Below, one piece after another: positions 24,198 to 32,830 of a stretch of DNA of 64,000 nucleotides (positions within the stretch are counted from its first letter, which is position 1; each line of letters starts with the position of its first letter). The stretch lies in NCBI RefSeq assembly GCF_018613875.1, contig NZ_JAGGPJ010000005.1, forward strand, positions 178,359-242,358. The letters are read 5' to 3'. The translations under genes were made by a program, and so were the position numbers. The notes beneath the pieces were generated by a model. It was given only the letters and a program-made list of their open reading frames with translations. It ran no database searches and was not told where the DNA came from. The DNA is from Arthrobacter sp. ISL-28 (GTDB lineage Bacteria > Actinomycetota > Actinomycetes > Actinomycetales > Micrococcaceae).

Positions 24198-24749
24198 ATG
24201 TCCAGTGTCCAGTACTACGTGGCGTCCTCCCTCGACGGATTCATCGCCACAGCTGACGATGACCTAGCCTGGCTCCTGCAGTTCGACGGCTTCGAAGGCG
24301 GAAAAGAGAGCTACGAGTCCTTCATGGCCGGCGTAGGCTGCATCGTCATGGGCGGCAGCACGTACCAGTGGCTCATGGAGCACGAGCCCGGGAACTGGCC
24401 GTATCCGGGAACGCCCTGCTGGGTCTTCACGCACCACGAGTTCGCCGCTCCGCCGGGAGCCGACATCACCTTCGTGCGCGGGGACGTGCGCGAGTTCGCT
24501 GATGACTTCACCCGGGACGCCGCGGGCAGGAACGTCTGGGTTGTGGGAGGCGGCGAGCTTGCTGCCCAGTTCGCCGACGCCGGCCTGCTGGATGAGCTCA
24601 TCGTCTCGATCATCCCCGTCGTGCTGGGTCACGGAAAGCGGCTGCTGCCCATGAACGGCCCGACGCCGCCACTTGAGTTAACGGACTCCCGCACCCAGGG
24701 ACGGGGAATAGTGGAGCTCCGCTACCGTTTCGGCGGACAGTCCGCCTAA
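24198..24749 (+). CDS. Dihydrofolate reductase-family (RibD C-terminal-like) protein
   Basis: A 183-residue protein of the RibD-C/DHFR-like NAD(P)H-dependent reductase family. It opens VQYYVASSLDGFIATADDDL, carries the nucleotide-binding GCIVMGGSTYQWLM and the Gly-rich NVWVVGGGELAAQFADAGLL, and ends with a C-terminal IPVVLGHGKRLLPM strand. The bacterial members have no settled substrate; true folate reduction is not implied. The gene follows a TAGGCT -10 box by 6 nt. Confidence 0.87.
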   Translation: MSSVQYYVASSLDGFIATADDDLAWLLQFDGFEGGKESYESFMAGVGCIVMGGSTYQWLMEHEPGNWPYPGTPCWVFTHHEFAAPPGADITFVRGDVREFADDFTRDAAGRNVWVVGGGELAAQFADAGLLDELIVSIIPVVLGHGKRLLPMNGPTPPLELTDSRTQGRGIVELRYRFGGQSA

Positions 24750-24755
24750 CGTCCG

Positions 24756-25289
24756 CTACGCGCCGATGTCGCGGATCAGATTGGTGATGCGGGCGGTGGA
24801 AAGCCTGCGGCCCTGCTCATCGGTCATGACAATCTCATGCGTGGCCAGGGTCCTGCCGAGATGGATGGCGGTGCACGTCCCCGTCACGGTGCCCGCGGCA
24901 ACCGCCCGGTGATGTGTTGCACCCACCTCAATGCCGAGTGCTTGCCGCCCCGGACCGGCATGCATGCCCGCCGCGAAGGACCCTAACGTTTCGGCAAGCA
25001 CCACGTGCGCTCCACCGTGCAGGATTCCGGCCACCTGGGTGTTTCCCTCGACGGGCATGGTGGCCACTGTCCGTTCCGGGCTCATCTCCAGGAAGCGGAT
25101 CCCCATCTTCACCACCAGGGCGCCGATGCCGTACTCGGCAAGCCAGTCGTGGAGGTGCTCCGGGACGCCGGCGGCAAACAGTTCTTTCCTGAACTGCGCT
25201 TCCACGACGGAGCGCGATTCCTCTGCGGATTGGGCCTCCCCGGTGGGCTGGCGTTCCCCGGCAGGCTTGGCGGGCGTGAAATTGTCCAT
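24756..25289 (-). CDS. Hotdog-fold PaaI-type acyl-CoA thioesterase
   Basis: A 177-residue protein whose C-terminal two thirds is a PaaI/HGG-type hotdog domain. Signatures are MGIRFLEMSPERTVATMPVE, the active-site segment VAGILHGGAHVVLAETLGSF (HGG) and GIEVGATHHRAVAAGTVTG. The N-terminal 45 residues are polar and probably disordered. It would hydrolyse aromatic or short acyl-CoAs. ATG codons at 25292 and 25289 are both possible. A TAGTTC element 5 nt from the second would make this mRNA leaderless too. It is divergent from polA, and the two starts are only 22 nt apart. Confidence 0.87.
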   Translation of the reverse strand: MDNFTPAKPAGERQPTGEAQSAEESRSVVEAQFRKELFAAGVPEHLHDWLAEYGIGALVVKMGIRFLEMSPERTVATMPVEGNTQVAGILHGGAHVVLAETLGSFAAGMHAGPGRQALGIEVGATHHRAVAAGTVTGTCTAIHLGRTLATHEIVMTDEQGRRLSTARITNLIRDIGA

Positions 25290-25298
25290 CATGGGAAC

Positions 25299-25304
25299 TA
25301 GGCT
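25299..25304 (+). promoter_or_regulatory. -10 element of leaderless polA
   Basis: TAGGCT lies 7 nt before the GTG at 25312. It sits in a 22-bp gap shared with the divergent thioesterase gene, so the two promoters must overlap. Confidence 0.55.
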
Positions 25305-25311
25305 GGCACCT

Positions 25312-28113
25312 GTGAGTGAAACAACCAAACCGGCCCCTTTTCCGTCCACAACCGAGACCCTTCAGGACATCGCGGTGTCCTCGCCTGCCCGCCCGTCGGT
25401 GTCGGCCACCGAAGCCCCGGTCATCCCCCTGACGGATCAGCCCCGCCTCCTGGTGCTGGACGGGCACTCCATGGCGTTCCGGGCGTTCTTTGCCCTTCCG
25501 GCCGACAAGTTCTCAACCGCGCGGGGCCAGCACACCAACGCGATCCACGGCTTTACGTCCATGCTCATCAACCTCATCAAGGAGCAGAAACCCACCCATA
25601 TCGCAGTGGCCTTCGACGTCTCGGATGACACCACGCACCGTAAGGCCGAGTACAGCGAGTACAAGGGCGGCCGCAATGAAACTCCCAGGGAGATGAGCGG
25701 CCAGATCGACCTTATCGACAAGGTCATGCAAGCGTGGGGCATCAAGACCATCAAAATGCCGGGCTATGAAGCCGATGACATCCTGGCCACTCTCGCGACC
25801 ATGGGGGAAAAGGCCGGGTACGAGGTACTCCTCGTCACAGGCGACCGCGACGCCTTCCAGCTCATCACCGACAACGTGTTTGTGCTCTACCCCAGGAAAG
25901 GCGTCAGTGATATCCCCAAGCTGGACGCTGCTGCTATCCAGGAGAAGTACTTTGTGACGCCGCCGCAGTACTCGGACCTCGCCGCCCTGGTGGGGGAGTC
26001 CGCGGACAACCTCCCCGGCGTTCCCGGCGTCGGCCCCAAAACGGCGGCCAAGTGGATCAACCTGTACGGCGGGCTGGAGGGGGTCCTGGAGCACCTGGAC
26101 GCGATCGGCGGGAAGGTGGGGGACGCCCTCCGCGAAAACGTCGAGGACGTCAAGCGCAACCGGCGCCTGAACCGGCTCCACACGGACTTGGACCTCCCGG
26201 TAACGCTGGACGAACTTGCGGAACCGCGGCCAGACGAGGCCGCCCTGGAACAACTGTTCGACGACCTTGAATTCAAGACGATCCGAGCCCGGCTGTTTGC
26301 CCTCTATGGCAGTGACGAAGTGGAGTCCGCTGAGCGCGAGAGCATCGACACGCCCGCTTTTGTGACCCCGTCCGGAGCAACTGAGCTGAATGCCTTCCTG
26401 GCAGCCGGGGCCGGGAAGCGGTCGGCCGTCGCGGTCGATCTGGTACCCGGACGGATCGGCGAGGATGCCGCGGCGCTGGCGGTCGTCCGTGACGACGCCG
26501 CCGTGTACATCGACCTTGCAGCCCAGGACGCCGCCGCCGAAAATGTCTTGGCGGAATGGCTGCGGGATGAGAAATCGCCGAAGGTCATGCATGGCTACAA
26601 GGCCGCACTGAAAGCCCTGTCCAGCCGTGGCCTGGGCCTGGAAGGGGTGGTCGATGACACCTCAATCTCCGGGTACCTCATCCAGCCGGACCGCCGCACG
26701 TACGAGCTCGCCGAGCTGGCCCATCATCACCTCAACATCAGCATCTCGCCGGAGACCGCCAAGGCGGGCCAGCTTGAGCTATCATTCGACGGCGACGACG
26801 TCGCAGCTGCCGGCGAGCTGGTCCGGGTGGCCGCCGTGGTCCAGGCCCTCAGCCGCTACTTCGAATCGGAACTGAAGGAGCGGGAGGCTGAGGACCTGCT
26901 GGCCACCCTTGAGCTCCCTGTCAGCCGGGTACTCGCCGACATGGAACTGGCGGGAGTCGCCATCGACATGCCTCGCATGGACGAGCAACTGGCGGACCTG
27001 GCCAAGGTGATCGACAACGCCCAGGAGCTTGCCTTCGCCGCGATCGGCCACGAGGTCAACCTCGGTTCCCCAAAGCAGCTGCAGACCGTCCTGTTCGATG
27101 AACTCCAGCTGCCCAAGACCAAGAAGATCAAGTCCGGCTACACCACGGACGCTGCCTCGCTGAAGAACCTGCTGGAAAAGACCGGGCACGAATTCCTGGT
27201 CCAGCTCATGGCCCACCGGGAATCGTCCAAGCTGCGCCAGATGCTGGAAACGCTCAAGAAATCCGTGGCCGACGACGGCCGCATCCACACCACCTATGCG
27301 CAGAACGTGGCCGCTACGGGGCGCATCTCGTCGAACAATCCGAACCTGCAGAACATCCCCATCCGCAGCGAGGAAGGCCGCCGGGTCCGCGGCATCTTCG
27401 TGGTCAGCGAAGGCTATGAATGCCTGCTGTCCGCAGACTACTCGCAGATCGAAATGCGCATCATGGCGCACCTCTCCGGGGACGCCGGCCTGATTCAGGC
27501 CTACAAGGACGGCGAGGACCTGCACCGCTTCGTGGGCTCCAACATCTTCCATGTGCCTACTGACCAGGTCACCAGCGCCATGCGGTCCAAGGTCAAGGCC
27601 ATGTCCTACGGCCTCGCATACGGGCTCACGTCCTTCGGCCTGTCCAAACAGCTGGAAATTTCCGTCGATGAAGCCCGGACCCTGATGAAGGAATACTTTG
27701 ACAGGTTCGGTGCCGTGCGCGACTACCTCCGCGGTGTGGTGGACCAGGCTAGGATCGACGGCTACACGTCCACCATCGAGGGGCGGCGACGGTACCTGCC
27801 CGACCTCACGAGCACGGACAGGCAGCTGCGGGAGAACGCCGAACGCATCGCCCTCAACTCGCCCATCCAGGGTTCCGCCGCGGACATCATCAAGCGCGCG
27901 ATGCTGGGCGTACATGCCGAGCTGGCAGCCCGGGGACTCAAGTCGAGGATGCTGCTGCAGGTTCACGATGAACTCGTCCTTGAGGTGGCCAGCGGCGAAC
28001 GTGAAGAGGTGGAGCGGCTGGTGACGGAGCAGATGGGCGCCGCCGCGGAGCTGAGCGTCCCGCTCGACGTGCAGATCGGCGTCGGCCCGAGCTGGTACGA
28101 CGCCGGCCACTAG
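25312..28113 (+). CDS. polA: DNA polymerase I
   Basis: A 933-residue protein. The 5'-nuclease domain is at about residues 43-310 (LLVLDGHSMAFRAFFAL, EADDILATLA, VTGDRDAFQL, PGVPGVGPKTAAKW). The 3'-5' exonuclease-like domain (about 360-530) has lost the DxE catalytic pair (VAVDLVPG), so no proofreading is expected. The polymerase domain has motif A with Asp709 in ADYSQIEMR, motif B RSKVKAMSYGLAYG and motif C with Asp886 in VHDELVLEV. It fills repair gaps and removes Okazaki primers. The GTG at 25312 is chosen because a TAGGCT -10 box sits 7 nt upstream and residues before it overlap the divergent thioesterase gene. A terminator hairpin follows. Confidence 0.96.
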   Translation: MSETTKPAPFPSTTETLQDIAVSSPARPSVSATEAPVIPLTDQPRLLVLDGHSMAFRAFFALPADKFSTARGQHTNAIHGFTSMLINLIKEQKPTHIAVAFDVSDDTTHRKAEYSEYKGGRNETPREMSGQIDLIDKVMQAWGIKTIKMPGYEADDILATLATMGEKAGYEVLLVTGDRDAFQLITDNVFVLYPRKGVSDIPKLDAAAIQEKYFVTPPQYSDLAALVGESADNLPGVPGVGPKTAAKWINLYGGLEGVLEHLDAIGGKVGDALRENVEDVKRNRRLNRLHTDLDLPVTLDELAEPRPDEAALEQLFDDLEFKTIRARLFALYGSDEVESAERESIDTPAFVTPSGATELNAFLAAGAGKRSAVAVDLVPGRIGEDAAALAVVRDDAAVYIDLAAQDAAAENVLAEWLRDEKSPKVMHGYKAALKALSSRGLGLEGVVDDTSISGYLIQPDRRTYELAELAHHHLNISISPETAKAGQLELSFDGDDVAAAGELVRVAAVVQALSRYFESELKEREAEDLLATLELPVSRVLADMELAGVAIDMPRMDEQLADLAKVIDNAQELAFAAIGHEVNLGSPKQLQTVLFDELQLPKTKKIKSGYTTDAASLKNLLEKTGHEFLVQLMAHRESSKLRQMLETLKKSVADDGRIHTTYAQNVAATGRISSNNPNLQNIPIRSEEGRRVRGIFVVSEGYECLLSADYSQIEMRIMAHLSGDAGLIQAYKDGEDLHRFVGSNIFHVPTDQVTSAMRSKVKAMSYGLAYGLTSFGLSKQLEISVDEARTLMKEYFDRFGAVRDYLRGVVDQARIDGYTSTIEGRRRYLPDLTSTDRQLRENAERIALNSPIQGSAADIIKRAMLGVHAELAARGLKSRMLLQVHDELVLEVASGEREEVERLVTEQMGAAAELSVPLDVQIGVGPSWYDAGH

Positions 28114-28122
28114 TAAATTCAG

Positions 28123-28158
28123 CATGCGCAGGGCACCAGATCAGGCGCCCTGCGCATG
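28123..28158 (+). terminator. Terminator hairpin after polA
   Basis: CATGCGCAGGGC (28123-28134) pairs with GCCCTGCGCATG (28147-28158), a 12-bp perfect stem starting 10 nt after the polA stop. The U-tract is poor (GTCATTCATC). Confidence 0.7.
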
Positions 28159-28189
28159 TCATTCATCCGGGTTCAAGGGGGAGCAGCAC

Positions 28190-29479
28190 GTGGCAGACAG
28201 CTATGAGATCAGACGGTTCAGGGTGGCGGACAAGGGCGCGCCCGGCTACGCCCAGGGAACCGACTGGGTTCACGCCGTGGGCTTCGGCTTCCACGACACC
28301 CGGCGGAATGACGAATTCGTCGACAAGATCCTGGCAATGTACCGGCTGGACGGCCGCGAGCTGACGGGCGTCTACCAGACGGGCAAGGTTGCACCGCATT
28401 CGCTGGGCGCCAACATTCCCGTCGCCACTTTTGGCACACTGCGCAAGGACATGAATGTCGGCTTCGGCCGGCAGCTCCGGACGCACATGGTGACGGCGGT
28501 GACGGTGCGCGGGACGCACCGGCGGCAAGGCCTGCTCCGTCGGATGATGACCGAGGACCTTCTGGCCGCCAAAGCGGACGGGCTGGCGGTGGCAGCGCTC
28601 ACGGCGTCGGAGGGGTCCATCTACGGCCGCTTCGGCTACGGCGTGGCCACCTTCGAGCGGACCATCAAGGTCGACACCGGGTCGAGGTTCCGGGTTCGCC
28701 ATACTGCAAACGGGAGGGTGGAAATAGCGGACCGGAAAGTCCTCCTCGAGCTGGCGCCGGAAGTGTTCAAACGTTTGCACCGGCAGACCCCGGGATCCAT
28801 CGTCCGGCAGGACGCCTACCGGCAGAGCGTCTCCGGAGCCGTAGGCCGTGACGGCGCGGAAGACGAAGCCATCAAGTGCGCCCTGCACTACGATTCTGCC
28901 GGTTCCGTGGACGGCTATGTCTCCTACAAGTTCGCCGGCTGGGAAACGAAGCCCTACACGATCGAACTGGTGGACCTGGTGGCAGCCACCAGTTCGGCCT
29001 ATCTCGAACTCTGGCAGTTCCTCGGCAGCATCGACCTGACCGAGCGCGTCAGTTGGGCCGAAGCGCCGGTTGACGATCCCCTCGCCTGGGCCCTGGAGGA
29101 CCCGCGGTGCATTGAGTCCTCGGACCACCGCGACATGCTGTGGCTCAGGGTCCTGGATACCGGCAAAGCTTTAGCGGCGCGGCACTATTCCGCGGACGGG
29201 TCCTTGGTCCTTGAGATCGCCGACGGCCTGGGGATCGCGGGCGGCATGTTTGCGCTCGACGTCAGGGAAGGCACCGCAAAGGTCACGACGGCTCCGGCCG
29301 GCTCGCGCCCGGACCTCTCGCTGGACGTCGGGGAACTCGGTTCCGTCTACCTTGGCGGGGTTTGCCCGGTGACGCTGGCCTCGGCCGGGCGGATCACCGA
29401 GCATGTCCCGGGAGCCGCGCTGAAGGCACGGCTCATGTTCGCCGTCGAACGCTCCCCGCACTGCCTGACGCACTTCTAG
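28190..29479 (+). CDS. Eis-like GNAT acetyltransferase with C-terminal SCP2 domain
   Basis: A 429-residue protein of the Eis (enhanced intracellular survival) type. The N-terminal GNAT domain has the acetyl-CoA loop VTVRGTHRRQGLLRRMMTED. A second, degenerate GNAT-like module follows (about residues 150-290). The C-terminal sterol-carrier-like fold (about 300-429) ends LKARLMFAVERSPHCLTHF, whose free C-terminus is used in Eis catalysis. Eis enzymes acetylate several amines of aminoglycosides and lysine side chains of proteins. The substrate here is unknown. The GTG at 28190 follows GGGGGAG at 6-nt spacing. The frame upstream overlaps the polA terminator. Confidence 0.88.
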   Translation: MADSYEIRRFRVADKGAPGYAQGTDWVHAVGFGFHDTRRNDEFVDKILAMYRLDGRELTGVYQTGKVAPHSLGANIPVATFGTLRKDMNVGFGRQLRTHMVTAVTVRGTHRRQGLLRRMMTEDLLAAKADGLAVAALTASEGSIYGRFGYGVATFERTIKVDTGSRFRVRHTANGRVEIADRKVLLELAPEVFKRLHRQTPGSIVRQDAYRQSVSGAVGRDGAEDEAIKCALHYDSAGSVDGYVSYKFAGWETKPYTIELVDLVAATSSAYLELWQFLGSIDLTERVSWAEAPVDDPLAWALEDPRCIESSDHRDMLWLRVLDTGKALAARHYSADGSLVLEIADGLGIAGGMFALDVREGTAKVTTAPAGSRPDLSLDVGELGSVYLGGVCPVTLASAGRITEHVPGAALKARLMFAVERSPHCLTHF

Positions 29480-29481
29480 CT

Positions 29482-29511
29482 TTGACCGGGCTTGGCGGGG
29501 ACCACTATAAT
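29482..29511 (+). promoter_or_regulatory. Strong promoter of rpsA
   Basis: TTGACC (29482-29487) and a consensus TATAAT (29506-29511) with an 18-bp spacer, giving an untranslated leader of about 150 nt before rpsA. It is the best consensus promoter in the window, fitting a ribosomal protein gene. The leader holds no recognised riboregulator. Confidence 0.75.
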
Positions 29512-29666
29512 GAACGGGCGTGTACCACGTGCACGTATCTAGAATCCACAAAATCAGGATGACCCGGCAATTCCAGCGGATTTGCCGAGGCCTGCGCCTG
29601 CGTTCCATAACGCGGGCGCGGTGGTTTGCCTGACCGACTAACTATCCACAACGGAGCCCCTACTAC

Positions 29667-31142
29667 ATGACCATCACCTCCACCGAGAAGCCCGGTACCC
29701 CCGTAGTCGCGATTAACGACATCGGTACCGCTGAGGACTTCCTCGCAGCAGTCGACGCCACTATCAAGTACTTCAACGACGGAGACCTCGTCGAAGGTAC
29801 CGTCGTCAAGGTCGACCGCGACGAAGTTCTGCTCGACATCGGTTACAAGACCGAAGGTGTCATCCCCTCCCGCGAGCTTTCCATCAAGCACGACGTTGAC
29901 CCCGGAGACGTCGTCTCCGTTGGCGATCAGGTCGAAGCCCTGGTGCTCACCAAGGAAGACAAAGAAGGCCGCCTGATCCTCTCCAAGAAGCGTGCTCAGT
30001 ACGAGCGCGCCTGGGGCGACATCGAGAAGGTCAAGGAAGAAGACGGTGTTGTCACCGGTACCGTCATCGAGGTTGTCAAGGGTGGTCTTATCCTCGACAT
30101 CGGTCTGCGCGGCTTCCTGCCCGCGTCCCTCGTCGAGATGCGCCGTGTGCGCGACCTGGCTCCGTACATCGGTCAGCAGATCGAAGCCAAGATCATCGAG
30201 CTGGACAAGAACCGCAACAACGTTGTGCTGTCCCGCCGTGCCTGGCTCGAGCAGACCCAGTCCGAGGTCCGCTCCACCTTCCTCAACAAGCTGGAAAAGG
30301 GCCAGGTCCGTCCCGGCGTCGTTTCCTCCATCGTCAACTTCGGTGCCTTCGTGGACCTGGGCGGCGTAGACGGTCTCGTCCACGTTTCCGAGCTGTCCTG
30401 GAAGCACATCGACCACCCGTCCGAGGTTGTCGAAGTTGGCCAGGAAGTCACCGTCGAGGTTCTCGAGGTTGACCTGGACCGCGAGCGTGTCTCCCTGTCG
30501 CTCAAGGCTACGCAGGAAGACCCGTGGCAGACCTTCGCCCGCACCCACGCCCTTGGCCAGGTTGTCCCGGGTAAGGTCACCAAGCTGGTTCCGTTCGGTG
30601 CGTTCGTTCGCGTCGAAGACGGCATCGAAGGCCTGGTCCACATCTCCGAGCTGGCTGTCCGCCACGTTGAGCTGGCTGAGCAGGTTGTCTCCGTGGGTGA
30701 CGAGCTGTTCGTCAAGGTCATCGACATCGACCTCGAGCGCCGCCGCATCTCCCTCTCCCTCAAGCAGGCTAACGAGGGCGTTGACGCCGAAAGCACCGAA
30801 TTCGATCCGGCTCTCTACGGCATGGCCGCTGAGTACGACGAAGAGGGCAACTACAAGTACCCGGAGGGCTTCGACCCGGAGTCCAACGAGTGGCTTGAAG
30901 GCTACGAGAACCAGCGGGCAGCCTGGGAGCAGCAGTACGCTGACGCCCAGACCCGCTGGGAAGCCCACAAGAAGCAGGTTGCCCAGCACGCTGCCGACGA
31001 CGCTGCAGCTGCAACGTCCGGCGAGAGCGACTCCGGCACCACTAGCTACTCCTCTGAGCCGGCTGCTGCCGAGGCCGGTGCGGGCACGCTTGCTTCCGAC
31101 GAGGCCCTCGCAGCACTGCGCGAGAAGCTGACCGGCAACTAA
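29667..31142 (+). CDS. rpsA: 30S ribosomal protein S1
   Basis: A 491-residue protein with four S1 OB-fold repeats, the actinobacterial architecture (six in E. coli). They begin near residues 43 (GDLVEGTVVKVDRDEVLLDI), 126 (GVVTGTVIEVVKGGLILDIG), 211 (GQVRPGVVSSIVNFGAFVDL) and 296 (GQVVPGKVTKLVPFGAFVRV). The third and fourth repeats carry the canonical FGAFV-x-L/V-x-GLVH. The C-terminal 120 residues are acidic and low-complexity. It brings structured or leaderless-competing mRNAs to the 30S subunit. It has its own strong promoter and a strong terminator. Confidence 0.96.
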   Translation: MTITSTEKPGTPVVAINDIGTAEDFLAAVDATIKYFNDGDLVEGTVVKVDRDEVLLDIGYKTEGVIPSRELSIKHDVDPGDVVSVGDQVEALVLTKEDKEGRLILSKKRAQYERAWGDIEKVKEEDGVVTGTVIEVVKGGLILDIGLRGFLPASLVEMRRVRDLAPYIGQQIEAKIIELDKNRNNVVLSRRAWLEQTQSEVRSTFLNKLEKGQVRPGVVSSIVNFGAFVDLGGVDGLVHVSELSWKHIDHPSEVVEVGQEVTVEVLEVDLDRERVSLSLKATQEDPWQTFARTHALGQVVPGKVTKLVPFGAFVRVEDGIEGLVHISELAVRHVELAEQVVSVGDELFVKVIDIDLERRRISLSLKQANEGVDAESTEFDPALYGMAAEYDEEGNYKYPEGFDPESNEWLEGYENQRAAWEQQYADAQTRWEAHKKQVAQHAADDAAAATSGESDSGTTSYSSEPAAAEAGAGTLASDEALAALREKLTGN

Positions 31143-31228
31143 TTGCCTGACGCTGTAACCGGCGCGGTGAGTCCGGCCCCCTGGGGCCGCTGGCCGATGC
31201 CCCGGTGATCAGCACTGGGCATGAAGCC

Positions 31229-31264
31229 AAAAGGTGGCCGTCCCTTCGGGGGCGGCCACCTTTT
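31229..31264 (+). terminator. Intrinsic terminator after rpsA
   Basis: AAAAGGTGGCCG and CGGCCACCTTTT form a 12-bp stem with a TTCGGG-type loop and a T-run in both directions. It is 87 nt after the rpsA stop. Confidence 0.9.
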
Positions 31265-31307
31265 CGTTAAGTGCTGTTGAACCTAAGCTCAGAATGCGGT
31301 GCAGTCG

Positions 31308-31874
31308 TCAGGCCGTCTGGTCCGCATGCTCGCCTTCGGCGATTTCCTCCAGCACTTTGTCGTTAAACGCCCGCAGGTCGCCCGGCTTCCGGCTGGTCAC
31401 GAAGCCCTGGTCCACCACCACTTCCTCGTCTGTCCAGTTCGCACCGGCATTCCGCAGGTCCGTCGCCAGCGTGTGGTAGGAGGTGAGGTTTCGCCCCTTG
31501 ACCACGCCGGCATCAATGAGGAGCCATGGGCCGTGGCAGATCGCGGCCACGGGCTTGTGCTGCTCGAAGAAGCTCCGCGCGAAGGCCTGGGCGTCCTTGT
31601 TCACGCGCAAGTGGTCGGCGTTCACGACGCCCCCGGGAATCACCAGGGCGTGGAAGTCCGAGGCGTTGGCCTCGGCCAAGGTAAGGTCGACGTCGAACGT
31701 GTCCCCCTTGTCCACTCCTTCGAAGCCCTGTAGTTTGCCGCTCTTTGGAGCCACGAGAACGGGCTCTCCGCCGGCGTTCTTGACGGCGTCCCACGGGCTG
31801 GTCAGTTCGATCTGCTCCACGCCGTCCGTCAGCAGGAAGGCGACCCTCTTGCCGTTGATGTTGTGTTCTGACAT
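31308..31874 (-). CDS. PfpI/DJ-1-family class I glutamine amidotransferase-like protein
   Basis: A 188-residue protein of the PfpI/YhbO group. It starts GKRVAFLLTDGVEQIELTSP, where the Glu contacts the catalytic Cys, continues FHALVIPGGVVNADHLRVN and has the nucleophile elbow VAAICHGPWLLIDAGVVKG with its Cys-His pair. Members act as deglycases, methylglyoxal hydratases or proteases under carbonyl stress; the exact role is debated. The ATG at 31874 follows GGAGG at 5-nt spacing, better than the GTG upstream. It is monocistronic and convergent with rpsA. Confidence 0.92.
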   Translation of the reverse strand: MSEHNINGKRVAFLLTDGVEQIELTSPWDAVKNAGGEPVLVAPKSGKLQGFEGVDKGDTFDVDLTLAEANASDFHALVIPGGVVNADHLRVNKDAQAFARSFFEQHKPVAAICHGPWLLIDAGVVKGRNLTSYHTLATDLRNAGANWTDEEVVVDQGFVTSRKPGDLRAFNDKVLEEIAEGEHADQTA

Positions 31875-32030
31875 GCGTCCTCCTTCATCGTGGCGCGCCG
31901 CCTGCGGCCGCACGGGCACGGGCCGGGGTTGGCGCGCGGTGTGCTGGCTTACACTTCAACCCTAGGAAGCAGGAAACTGATAAGCAAGCTGATTATTGCT
32001 TTCCTGGACACGGCAGTCCGGCGGCCGGCG

Positions 32031-32723
32031 TCAGCGGGGGAGCGGCCGGTCAACCCAGTCCGTGCCCTCCGGCTCCAGGTCCACGCTTCCCGCCGTCATG
32101 GCTGCCAGCCGCTCTGAAGCATCTGCCAGCACGTCGGGTGAATCCGGAAGGGCGAGCCGCAGGACGGTCGACTGCGGCTCGTAGCCGGTTTCAGCCATGA
32201 CATAGCCGGCGGCGCGGAGATCGTTCTCGAGGCGCCCGGCCGCGGCATGCGGTACCCGGACGGCACACAGGCGGAGCCGCCGGCGCTGCACAAGGGGAGC
32301 GATCTCCAGCGCTGCAGACACCGATTCGGAGTAGGCGCGGACCAGCCCGCCGGCGCCCAGGAGCACCCCGCCGAAGTAACGCACGACGACCGCACTCACG
32401 TCACTGACGTCCGTCACCCCGGGCGCGGTTTCCCGCCGGAGCAACGTCTCCAGCATGGGAATCCCGGCGGTGCCGGAAGGTTCGCCGTCGTCGCTGGAGC
32501 GCTGGACGCCGCGGTCCGGGCCCAGCACGAAGGCGGAGCAGTGATGCCGGGCATCGTTGAATTCACGGCGGAGGTCCGCCACCAGTGCCCGGGCGCCGTC
32601 CTCGGTCTCCGTGCGGCGCAGCACCGTGATGAAACGGGACCTCTTTATCTCGATCTCAAGGCGGAAGTCGGGGCCGGCGGCCAGGGTGGTGTAGGACGAC
32701 GTCCTGCTCTCTTGCTGTTGCAC
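32031..32723 (-). CDS. YigZ/IMPACT-family protein
   Basis: A 230-residue protein with the N-terminal UPF0029/IMPACT domain, including the signature RHHCSAFVLG then SDDGEPSGTAGIPMLETLLR and YFGGVLLGAGGLVRAYSES (about residues 60-145). A shorter C-terminal ferredoxin-like domain follows. Relatives bind ribosomes or nucleic acids in translation control; the bacterial role is not defined. The GTG lies 6 nt from a TAGACT -10 box on the minus strand, so the mRNA is probably leaderless. Confidence 0.9.
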   Translation of the reverse strand: MQQQESRTSSYTTLAAGPDFRLEIEIKRSRFITVLRRTETEDGARALVADLRREFNDARHHCSAFVLGPDRGVQRSSDDGEPSGTAGIPMLETLLRRETAPGVTDVSDVSAVVVRYFGGVLLGAGGLVRAYSESVSAALEIAPLVQRRRLRLCAVRVPHAAAGRLENDLRAAGYVMAETGYEPQSTVLRLALPDSPDVLADASERLAAMTAGSVDLEPEGTDWVDRPLPR

Positions 32724-32729
32724 CGCCCA

Positions 32730-32735
32730 AGTCTA
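32730..32735 (-). promoter_or_regulatory. -10 element of leaderless yigZ-like gene
   Basis: TAGACT on the minus strand, 6 nt before the GTG at 32723. Confidence 0.5.
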
Positions 32736-32818
32736 GTCCGGGCAGGGGCCCACGCCGTCAGGGTTCCCTGGGCGAGCGGAGTCAGGTCAGGGCGCGAGGT
32801 CAGGGGGGCCGTGGGGAC

Positions 32819-32824
32819 TAGTCT
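32819..32824 (+). promoter_or_regulatory. -10 element of leaderless coaE-uvrB operon
   Basis: TAGTCT, 6 nt before the GTG at 32831. The intervening TGGGGA resembles a ribosome-binding site but is too close to the start to serve as one. Confidence 0.5.
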
Positions 32825-32830
32825 TGGGGA

